A stretch of 64,000 bases of DNA. It comes from Cupriavidus neocaledonicus (GTDB lineage: Bacteria; Pseudomonadota; Gammaproteobacteria; Burkholderiales; Burkholderiaceae). A program made the position numbers and the translations under genes. Every line of letters starts with the position of its first letter. Positions within the stretch are counted from its first letter, which is position 1. Below, one piece after another: positions 1 through 7,215 of this stretch. The notes beneath the pieces are model-generated. The model did not search any database, was not told the origin of the DNA, and saw nothing but the letters and a program-made list of their open reading frames with translations. Location: contig NZ_AQUR01000074.1 in assembly GCF_000372525.1 (NCBI RefSeq), positions 1-64,000 on the forward strand. The letters are read 5' to 3'.

Positions 1-24
1 ACCCGACAGCGCCACAACCCCTCA

Positions 25-140
25 TGCCTGGTGACCATAGCGAGTTGGAACCACCCCTTCCCATCCCGAACAGGTCCGTGAAACGACTCCGCGCCGATGA
101 TAGTGCGGATTACCCGTGTGAAAGTAGGTCATCGCCAGGC
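25..140 (+). rRNA. rrf: 5S ribosomal RNA
   Basis: This is the 5S rRNA of the large ribosomal subunit. The 5' end TGCCTGG pairs with the 3' end CCAGGC to form helix I, and the interior holds the conserved blocks GACCATAGCGAGTTGG, CCCATCCCGAACAGG and GTGAAAGTAGGTCATCGCC. Length is the usual 113-116 nt. It lies at the left edge of the window and is followed closely by an intrinsic terminator, so it is read as the last gene of an rrn operon whose 16S and 23S genes lie outside. Exact mature ends are uncertain by a few bases. Confidence 0.96.
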
Positions 141-151
141 TCTTATACTGC

Positions 152-186
152 AAAACCCCTCGACAGCGTGTGCTGCGAGGGGTTTT
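152..186 (+). terminator. Intrinsic terminator of the rrn operon
   Basis: Arms AAAACCCCTCG and CGAGGGGTTTT are perfect inverted repeats of 11 bases around a short loop. The 3' arm ends in the T-run that would act as the U-tract. It sits about 12 bases after the 5S rRNA and reads on the same strand. Confidence 0.93.
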
Positions 187-225
187 GTCTTTGGCGCGGC
201 CTAAACGCTGCGCTCGCATTTTCTC

Positions 226-1377
226 TTAGAGCTGCCGACGCCGTACCGTGGCACTCCCGATGGCGCCGGCCATGCAGATTCCGCCCAGCAATGCCGCGTC
301 AGGCGTGACACCGTATGTTGCCGACGCGCTTGCAGCGACCGGCAACAGCATCAGTACGGCCACGTTATTGATGCTTTCCGACACCGCGAGCACTTTTCCT
401 TTGTTGGCACCGGCCCTTTGCGCGAGGAGGGCGGTGCTGGCAGGTGCCGCGATACCCAGCGCCGCTCCCCAGGTCAGCAGACATCCCAGCGCCACCGACA
501 GCCCGATCGCGGCCGTCAGGAATAAGGTCATGGAACCGGCGACCACCACGGTAGCGAAAGTCAGGATGTTTTCTTCGCGCTGGTAACGTCTGCGGGCCTG
601 TCCTGCCAGCATATTGCCGAGCGCCAGCCCCAGACCGAATACGGAAACGGCAATGCCGACGGCTCCCACCTCCAGCCCGTATCGGATTCGCAGGACTTCT
701 CCCGCAAAGACGTAGCCCGCGACTGCACTGCCATTCCAGGCGCCTTTTGCGAGCAGAAGACCCAAGATGCCGTCGCCTGCGTTGTTGATTGACGGATCCT
801 TAGTCATGCTCATGCAGGCGGGTGGCAGATCGCGCGGAATCACCCAGGAGCCCGCTCCGAAGGCCGCCAGGCAGCAGCCAGCGATCCACAGAAATGGCGC
901 GCGCCAGCCCCAGCTTTCAGCCAGCAAACCTGACACGGCGGGCCCAGCCGCGATGCCCGCGGTCATGCCAAGCATGACGCCACCCATGGCGCCTGCCTGC
1001 CTCGCCGGGGGGATCCGCTCGGCGATCAGCGCGAAGACGGTCGGGATCGTGGCGGCTGCGGCGAGGCCGCCAAGAATTCGCAGTGCCATGGCGGCCTGCA
1101 GTGTCGGCACCAGCGTCAGCGCAAAGCTATCCGCCGCGAACAGCAGCATGGCAGCGAGCAGTACCTTGCGGCGTCCGGCGCGATCCGAGAGCCAACCCAT
1201 CAGCGGTGCCGCCGCGGCGTAGGACAAGGCATAGGCCGAGACCAGTCCCGAGGCATGCGCCGGAGACGTGTCGAAGGCCGCGGCGAGCGGGGCCAGCATC
1301 GGTGCGAGCATGAACTCCGCTGCCCCGACCATGCAGACGGCAAGGGCCAGGACGGGCAGAAGGAACGGCGATGACAT
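226..1377 (-). CDS. MFS transporter, DHA1 drug/metabolite exporter type
   Basis: A 383-residue inner-membrane permease of the major facilitator superfamily. The N-terminus begins MSSPFLLPVLALAVCMVG and enters a first membrane helix carrying GAAEFMLAPML, typical of the AraJ/YdhP/PbuE-like exporters. The loop 2-3 motif GWLSDRAGRRKVLL is present, and about twelve hydrophobic segments can be counted. The reading frame is open further upstream to 1521, but the ATG at 1377 is chosen because a GGAG stands about 9 bases before it and because it places the first helix at the N-terminus. Substrate cannot be told from sequence. It stands alone, with the 5S terminator on its 3' side. Confidence 0.85.
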   Translation of the reverse strand: MSSPFLLPVLALAVCMVGAAEFMLAPMLAPLAAAFDTSPAHASGLVSAYALSYAAAAPLMGWLSDRAGRRKVLLAAMLLFAADSFALTLVPTLQAAMALRILGGLAAAATIPTVFALIAERIPPARQAGAMGGVMLGMTAGIAAGPAVSGLLAESWGWRAPFLWIAGCCLAAFGAGSWVIPRDLPPACMSMTKDPSINNAGDGILGLLLAKGAWNGSAVAGYVFAGEVLRIRYGLEVGAVGIAVSVFGLGLALGNMLAGQARRRYQREENILTFATVVVAGSMTLFLTAAIGLSVALGCLLTWGAALGIAAPASTALLAQRAGANKGKVLAVSESINNVAVLMLLPVAASASATYGVTPDAALLGGICMAGAIGSATVRRRQL

Positions 1378-1603
1378 TGGGAAACTCCGGGTGAGATGAC
1401 GGACAGCCGAAGCGCGCGTAGAGACGGCAACGCGACGGCATCGATGGCAAAAACCACCTAAATCGGGAAATTGAGCGGCGCCGCAGAGTCGGGCGCAGAC
1501 AGAAGCGGTGCGCGGCGGCACCAGTCAGGCGGGATGGGCGGACCAGGAAGGTCCGCCCGGGAGATGAAAGATTCTAACGTATTGCCGGCAGAGGAGCGTC
1601 GGC

Positions 1604-2611
1604 CTAGTCGGCCTCGACCTTCATCGACCTCAACAGCGGCTGCCACTTGTCGCTTTCCGCCTTCAGCAGCGTCCGCAGGCCGTCAGGCGTCTGCTTGTCG
1701 ACCGGGACGATTTCCGCGCCAAGTCCGTCCAGCTTCCTGATCACGGCAGGATCCTTCAGCCCCTTCTGCAATGCCCTGGTCAGGCGTTCGACTGCGGCCG
1801 GCGGCGTGCCCCTGGGCGCGTAGATGCCGTGCCATACCTTGACGTCAAAGCCTTTCAGGCCGCCTTCCTGCAGAGTCGGGGCCTGCGGCAGCGCCTTGAT
1901 CCGTCCCGGCGTGGTGACGCCGAACAGGCGCACGCGATCGGCCTGGATATGCGGCAGGGTGGCCGTGGTCTGGTCGCACAGCAGGTCGACCTGGCCGCCC
2001 AGCAGCGCGGTCAGCGCGGGGCCCGCGCCCTGGTAGGGAATGGCGTTCAGCCTCACGTGCACCGATTGTTCGAACAGCAGTCCGCACAGCTGGGACACGG
2101 CGCCCAGGCCGGCATTGGCCAACGACACCTTGTCCTTGTTCTGCGTCACGTACTGGATCAGTTCCGGCACGGTCCTGGCCGGCAGGTCCTTGCGGCCCAT
2201 CAGCGTCATCGGCACGTCCGCCACCTGGCCGACGTACTCGAAGTCCTTCAGCGGCGCATACGACAGCTTCTTGTACAGCGCCGGCGCGGTCGCCATGCCG
2301 TTGTGGTGGATCAGCAGCGTATAGCCGTCGGCTTGGGCGCGGGCGACAAAGGCGGCGGCGACGGTGCCGCCGGCACCGGTGCGGTTTTCCACCACCACGC
2401 TCTGGCCGAGGTCTTGCGACATGGCTTGCGCCAGCGTGCGCGCAACCACATCGGTCGGGCCGCCGGCGGAGTAGGGCACGACCAGGGTGATCGGCCTGGC
2501 CGGATAGGCGTCGGCCGCTGCCGCGCCGCAGGCGCCCGCCATGGCCGAAGCCGTCACCAGCACGCCCGCCAGCCATCGCGGCCCGGCGTGCCAATACTTC
2601 GCATCCTTCAT
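1604..2611 (-). CDS. Bug/TctC-family tripartite tricarboxylate transporter binding protein
   Basis: A 335-residue secreted solute-binding protein. It has a cleavable signal peptide (about residues 1-33, ending near ACGAAAADA) followed by the family hallmark YPARPITLVVPYSAGGPTD, with the later VVVENRTGAGGT block. In Burkholderiales this Bug family is hugely expanded and most members are orphans without adjacent TctA/TctB membrane subunits, as here. Known members bind carboxylates such as citrate, glutamate, aspartate or aromatic acids. The ligand of this one cannot be assigned. It follows the nitrate operon on the same strand after a 130-base gap and may be independent of it. Confidence 0.9.
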   Translation of the reverse strand: MKDAKYWHAGPRWLAGVLVTASAMAGACGAAAADAYPARPITLVVPYSAGGPTDVVARTLAQAMSQDLGQSVVVENRTGAGGTVAAAFVARAQADGYTLLIHHNGMATAPALYKKLSYAPLKDFEYVGQVADVPMTLMGRKDLPARTVPELIQYVTQNKDKVSLANAGLGAVSQLCGLLFEQSVHVRLNAIPYQGAGPALTALLGGQVDLLCDQTTATLPHIQADRVRLFGVTTPGRIKALPQAPTLQEGGLKGFDVKVWHGIYAPRGTPPAAVERLTRALQKGLKDPAVIRKLDGLGAEIVPVDKQTPDGLRTLLKAESDKWQPLLRSMKVEAD

Positions 2612-2741
2612 TGCTGTCTCCAGATTGTTGCCGCGCCGTGGGTCCGGGGCGGCTTGTCGCGGTGTGCGCGGCTAGCATGGCGGCAAGCCGTGGCGACAGC
2701 AATCTGGTTCTCGTAAAGGATGCCTAATGCCTGGCGAAAGA

Positions 2742-5465
2742 TCAGGCTGCCTCGGCCACGCGCACTTCCACCAGCAGTTTTTTCAGCTCGGGCACGCACG
2801 AGCCGCAGTTGCCGCCGGCCCTGAGGCAGGCCGTGATCTCCGCGGGTGTCTTCAGGTCATGCTTGCGCACCGCATCGCAGATGGTGTTGCGCCCCACGCC
2901 GAAGCACGAGCACACCGTCGGGCCGGTGTCGGCGCCTTTCTCCATCGGCTGTCCGAGCAGCAGACCGATGCGGTCGGTGTCTTCCAGCCGCTCGCGTCCG
3001 AACAGGCCGGCGAGCCAGGCGCGCGACGGCAGCTCGGGACGCGTCGACACATAAACGCAGGCCTCGAGCCGGTCGTCGACGACATGGCCCGCGTGGTACA
3101 CGCCAGCGGCGCGGTCCTCGTATTCCAGCCAGTCGGCGTCCGGGTCGGTCACGCCAAGCAGCGCGCGCGCCCAGGCGGTGCGATCGGCGACGGTGTCGCG
3201 GCCGGCGAATTCATAGCGCTGGAACTGGCGGCCCTGCACGCGCGTCCAGTAGGTCAGCGCTTCGGCCGGCAGCGCGCGGCGGCTCAGCATGAAGCCATGC
3301 CAGTGCACGCCGAACGGCTCGACCCGCACCGGCGTGTGCTTGAACTCGGGCTCGCCGGAAACCGGATCGACCACCGGATTGACCAGCGCGCCGACGCGCG
3401 CATCGGAGCTGAACTGCCCGTTCCAGTGGATCGGCACGAACACGCTGCCGCGCGGAATGCCGCCGCCATGCCGCACGCGTGCGACCATCGCGCCCCAGCG
3501 CGTGCTGACGCGCGCCAGCTTGCCCTCGCCCACGCCGCACAGCAGCGCGTCCTGAGGATGCATGTCGACAAAGGGTTCGGGCAGGTGGTCGGCCAGCTTG
3601 GCCGACTTGCCGGTGCGCGTCATGGTGTGCCACTGGTCGCGCACGCGGCCGGTGTTCAGGATCAGCGGAAAGTCGTCGTCGGGCGCGTGGGCCGGCGCAC
3701 GGGGCGGCGTGGCGACAAAGCGGGCGCGGCCGTCGGCGTGGGCGTAGCGGCCATCGCCGAACAAGCGCCCGGCATCGTGGGCGCCACGCGCGGGCACCGG
3801 CCACTGCACCGGTTCCAGCGCGTCATAGTGCGCGCGATCCAGGCCGGCCAGCCCACCGATATCGAACGCGCGCGGCGCATCATGGTTGCGCCATGCACTC
3901 AGGCGCGCATGTTCGTCGAAGATCTGGTGCGGCCCGGCATAGTCAAAGCCGCTGAAGCCCATGCGGCGTGCCACCTCGCACAGGATGTCCCAGTCGGCGC
4001 GCGCTTCGCCCGGCGCCGGCAGGAAGGCGCGCTGGCGCGAAATGCGCCGTTCGGAGTTGGTCACGGTGCCGTCCTTCTCGCCCCAGCCCAGCGCGGGCAG
4101 CAGCACATGCGCGGCGGCGTTGGTGTCGGTGCGCTCGACGATATCGCTGCTGACTACCAGTTCGCACCTGGCCAGCGCGCGGCGAGCCTGGTCGGCATCC
4201 GGCAGGCTCACCACCGGGTTGGTGGCGATCACCCAGACCGCCTTGACGCGGCCGGCCTCGATGGCCTCGAACAACTCCACCGCCTTGAGGCCAGGGCGGT
4301 CTGCGATCGCCGGCGCTTGCCAGAAGCCCTGCACGACCTCGCGATGCAGCGGGTCTGCCAGCTCCATATGCGCGGCCAGCATGTTGGCCAGGCCGCCGAC
4401 CTCGCGCCCGCCCATCGCGTTGGGCTGGCCGGTCAGCGAGAACGGGCCCGTGCCCGGCAGGCCGATCCGGCCGGTCAGCAGGTGGCAGTTGATGATGCTG
4501 TTGACCTTGTCGGTGCCGGCCGACGACTGATTGACGCCCTGCGAGAAGGCGGTCACGGTCTTTTCGGTGTGCGCGAACAGGGCGTAGAAGTCCAGCACTT
4601 CCTGCACGTTCAGCTTGCAGGCGCGTGCCACCGCGGCAGGATCGGCGCAGGTGGCGTCGGCGGCCTGCAGGGCTTCGTCCAGTCCCGCGGTGCTGGCGCC
4701 GACGAAGGCGGCGTTGGCGTGCCCTTCACGCGCGAGGTAGCTCAGCAGCCCGTTGAACAGCCACACGTCGGTGCCGGGGCGGATCGCCAGGTGCAGGTCG
4801 GCGAGTTCGCAGGTGGCGGTGCGGCGCGGGTCGATCGCCACGATCTTCATCTCCGGGCGCGCTTCCTTGGCCCGGGACAGGCGCTGGAACAGGATCGGGT
4901 GGCACCACGCGGTATTGGAGCCCACCAGCACCACCAGGTCGGCCAGTTCCAGGTCTTCGTAGTTGCCCGGTACCAGGTCTTCGCCGAAGGCGCGCTTGTG
5001 GCCGGCGACGGCCGACGACATGCACAGGCGCGAGTTGGTGTCGATATTGGCGCTGCCGATGAAGCCCTTCATCAGCTTGTTGGCGACGTAGTAGTCCTCG
5101 GTCAGCAGCTGGCCCGAGACGTAGAGCGCGACCGAATCCGGACCATGACGGCGGATGATATCGGTGAAGCCCTGCGCCACGGTGTCGAGCGCGCGGTCCC
5201 ACGACACCTGCCGCAGCCGGCCGTCGTCATCGCGCAGCTGGGGATGGAGCAGGCGGCCTTCCAGGTCGACCGTTTCGCCCAGCGCCGAGCCCTTGACGCA
5301 GAGCCGGCCCTGGTTGGACGGATGCTGCGCGTCGCCCGCGATCTCGACCTGGCCGTCGGCGCGCACCGTGGCACGCACGCCGCAGCCGACGCCGCAGTAC
5401 GGGCAGGTCGTGGCGGTGGTAGTGGTCGGGGTTGCAGAGACAACCGGGATGTCGGACAGGTTCAC
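2742..5465 (-). CDS. nasA: Assimilatory nitrate reductase catalytic subunit NasA
   Basis: A 907-residue cytoplasmic molybdopterin oxidoreductase reducing nitrate to nitrite. Residues about 20-60 hold the [4Fe-4S] ligands CPYCGVGCGV with the later NQGRLCVKG Cys. The MoCo-binding domains follow (SGQLLTEDYYVANKL, SRLCMSSAV, GSNTAWCHP, GTGPFSLTGQPNAMGG). The last 60 residues form a BFD-like [2Fe-2S] domain with CSCFGVGRNTICDAV and CLRAGGNCGSCVPEL, as in the larger NasA enzymes that accept electrons from a separate diaphorase. Translation starts at GTG 5465 behind GGAGAACGC. It is the last gene of the nitrate operon, 39 bases after the FAD diaphorase that probably feeds it. Confidence 0.95.
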   Translation of the reverse strand: MNLSDIPVVSATPTTTTATTCPYCGVGCGVRATVRADGQVEIAGDAQHPSNQGRLCVKGSALGETVDLEGRLLHPQLRDDDGRLRQVSWDRALDTVAQGFTDIIRRHGPDSVALYVSGQLLTEDYYVANKLMKGFIGSANIDTNSRLCMSSAVAGHKRAFGEDLVPGNYEDLELADLVVLVGSNTAWCHPILFQRLSRAKEARPEMKIVAIDPRRTATCELADLHLAIRPGTDVWLFNGLLSYLAREGHANAAFVGASTAGLDEALQAADATCADPAAVARACKLNVQEVLDFYALFAHTEKTVTAFSQGVNQSSAGTDKVNSIINCHLLTGRIGLPGTGPFSLTGQPNAMGGREVGGLANMLAAHMELADPLHREVVQGFWQAPAIADRPGLKAVELFEAIEAGRVKAVWVIATNPVVSLPDADQARRALARCELVVSSDIVERTDTNAAAHVLLPALGWGEKDGTVTNSERRISRQRAFLPAPGEARADWDILCEVARRMGFSGFDYAGPHQIFDEHARLSAWRNHDAPRAFDIGGLAGLDRAHYDALEPVQWPVPARGAHDAGRLFGDGRYAHADGRARFVATPPRAPAHAPDDDFPLILNTGRVRDQWHTMTRTGKSAKLADHLPEPFVDMHPQDALLCGVGEGKLARVSTRWGAMVARVRHGGGIPRGSVFVPIHWNGQFSSDARVGALVNPVVDPVSGEPEFKHTPVRVEPFGVHWHGFMLSRRALPAEALTYWTRVQGRQFQRYEFAGRDTVADRTAWARALLGVTDPDADWLEYEDRAAGVYHAGHVVDDRLEACVYVSTRPELPSRAWLAGLFGRERLEDTDRIGLLLGQPMEKGADTGPTVCSCFGVGRNTICDAVRKHDLKTPAEITACLRAGGNCGSCVPELKKLLVEVRVAEAA

Positions 5466-5504
5466 GCGTTCTCCGTGCGGGGGCGTTATATGGCTTGGTT
5501 GACG

Positions 5505-6746
5505 CTAGGCAGCCAGCGCTTCGCACTGTGCCTTGCCGAACAGCAGGCGCTGGCGCAGCGCCGCCACCGGCGTGCCTTGCTGGATCAGCTCGAAGTACCA
5601 GGCACCGTCCTGCACGTCGCCGTACAGCACCGCGCCGACCAGGCGGCCGTCCTGCAGCACCAGGCGCTTGTAGACGCCGCGGCGCGCGTCGCGCAGTACC
5701 AGGTCTTCGCTGCCTTCGCCGCCGATGAAGTCGCCGGCGGAGTACAGGTCGACACCGGTCACCTTCAGCTTGGTCGCGGTGGCCTGCTGCACGTAGCGGC
5801 GATGGCCGGCGCCGGCCAGGTGCGCGGCGCACACGCGTGCCTGGTCCCAGATCGGCGCGACCAGTCCGAAGGTGGCCTGGCGATGCTGCACGCACTCGCC
5901 CACGGCGTAGATGCGCGGGTCGTAGGTCTGCAGCGTGTCGTCGACGACGATGGCGCGCTCGCAGTGCAGGCCGGCGCCGGCGGCCAGTTCGATATTGGGT
6001 CGCACGCCGGCGGTCATCACCACCAGGTCGGCGGGGATCTCGCTGCCGTCCCTGAAGCGCACTCCGGTGACGCGCTCGCTGCCGAGGATCTCTGCGGTCT
6101 GCGCGCTCAGCAGGAAGCGCAGGCCCTTGCGTTCGAGCGCGCCCTTGAGCAGCGTCGCGGCCGGCTTGTCGAGCTGGCGCTCCATCAGGCAGTCGGCCAG
6201 GTGCACCACGGTCACGTCCATGCCCTGGCGCAGCAGGCCGTTGGCCGCCTCCAGCCCCAGCAGGCCGCCGCCGATCACCACCGCGTGGCGATGGTTGCGC
6301 GCGGCCTCCAGCATGGTCTCGACGTCCTGGATGTCGCGGAACGCGATCACGCCGTCGAGCTGGTGGCCCGGCACCGGGATGATGAACGGCTTGGAGCCGG
6401 TAGCCAGCAGCAGGCGGTCATAGCGCACCTCGCGCCCCGCGGCGGAGCGCACCACGCGGCGCGGCCGGTCGATCGAGACCACGGGATCGCCGGCGAGCAG
6501 CTCGATGCCGTTCTCTTCGTACCACTCGCGCGTGTTCAGCATGATGTCCGCCACCGTCTTCTCGCCGGCCAGCACGGGCGACAGCAGGATGCGGTTGTAG
6601 TTGCCGTGCGGCTCGGCGCCGAACACCGTGATGTCGTACAGGTCCGGCGCCAGGCGCAGCAGTTCCTCGACCGTGCGCATGCCGGCCATGCCGTTGCCGA
6701 CCACGACCAGGCGTGGCCGGGCTTGAGGATTGGCGGAAGGCGTCAT
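5505..6746 (-). CDS. FAD-dependent NAD(P)H diaphorase of the nitrate operon
   Basis: A 413-residue flavoprotein of the rubredoxin-reductase/NirB N-terminal type. The N-terminal dinucleotide fold carries VVVGNGMAGMRTVEEL; a second Rossmann motif VVIGGGLLGLEAANGL lies near residue 150, and an FAD-contacting block VDDTLQTYDPRIYAVGEC follows. By position between nirD and nasA it is predicted to pass electrons from NAD(P)H to the nitrate reductase, the role of the small NasB/NasC-type subunit. The frame is open upstream to 6860 and would overlap nirD. The ATG at 6746 is preferred because GGAG stands 8 bases upstream and the glycine-rich motif then begins near residue 14. Exact electron partner is inferred. 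Confidence 0.88.
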   Translation of the reverse strand: MTPSANPQARPRLVVVGNGMAGMRTVEELLRLAPDLYDITVFGAEPHGNYNRILLSPVLAGEKTVADIMLNTREWYEENGIELLAGDPVVSIDRPRRVVRSAAGREVRYDRLLLATGSKPFIIPVPGHQLDGVIAFRDIQDVETMLEAARNHRHAVVIGGGLLGLEAANGLLRQGMDVTVVHLADCLMERQLDKPAATLLKGALERKGLRFLLSAQTAEILGSERVTGVRFRDGSEIPADLVVMTAGVRPNIELAAGAGLHCERAIVVDDTLQTYDPRIYAVGECVQHRQATFGLVAPIWDQARVCAAHLAGAGHRRYVQQATATKLKVTGVDLYSAGDFIGGEGSEDLVLRDARRGVYKRLVLQDGRLVGAVLYGDVQDGAWYFELIQQGTPVAALRQRLLFGKAQCEALAA

Positions 6747-6805
6747 GCCGGCATCTCCGTTGGCAGGGCAGGTGGACAGGGGCAGCATGGATCGGAGCGG
6801 CAGGG

Positions 6806-7189
6806 TCAGGCGGCGAGTTCTTCCTCGGCCTCGCGCACTTCCACGCCGGCGGCGATCCATACCTTGCCGTCATAGACGCGCGCGGCGTAGGCGTTGACCG
6901 ACTGCTCGGGCGCCTCCAGGCATTCGCCGGTGCGCAGGTCGAAGTGGTGCTTGTAGATCGGCGAGGCCACCACCAGCCGTTCGCCCAGGTTGCCGACCAG
7001 CCCGCGCGACAGCACCGCGGCCTGCGCGTTGGGATCGAAGTTGTCGATAGCGTAGACCTCGTCGCCGCGGCCGATGCGGAAGACCGCGACCTGGCGGTCG
7101 CCGACCAGCGCGCACACACCAGTATTGGGCACGATATCGCGCACGGTGCAGACGGCGGTCCACGTTTCGGCATGGTGGGGATGGCTCAT
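6806..7189 (-). CDS. nirD: Nitrite reductase small subunit NirD
   Basis: A 127-residue Rieske-fold protein, the small subunit of NADH-dependent assimilatory nitrite reductase. Characteristic blocks are TGVCALVGDRQVAVFRIG, the acidic YAIDNFDPNAQAAVLSRG, and SPIYKHHFDLRTGECLE. Like other NirD proteins it keeps the fold but lacks the Cys/His pairs of true Rieske clusters. The ATG at 7189 follows AAGGAG by 5 bases and is preferred to an ATG 24 bases upstream. It lies 26 bases after nirB in the same operon and presumably forms the NirBD complex. Confidence 0.93.
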   Translation of the reverse strand: MSHPHHAETWTAVCTVRDIVPNTGVCALVGDRQVAVFRIGRGDEVYAIDNFDPNAQAAVLSRGLVGNLGERLVVASPIYKHHFDLRTGECLEAPEQSVNAYAARVYDGKVWIAAGVEVREAEEELAA

Positions 7190-7215
7190 CACGTTCTCCT
7201 TGTTTGCGGGCACGG

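Noticed and set aside
2727..6875. A 1382-codon open frame on the plus strand
   Set aside because: It lies antisense to nasA and the FAD diaphorase. The high GC at third positions of the real genes leaves the complementary frame free of stops. The translation is low-complexity His/Arg/Ala-rich without any family motif.
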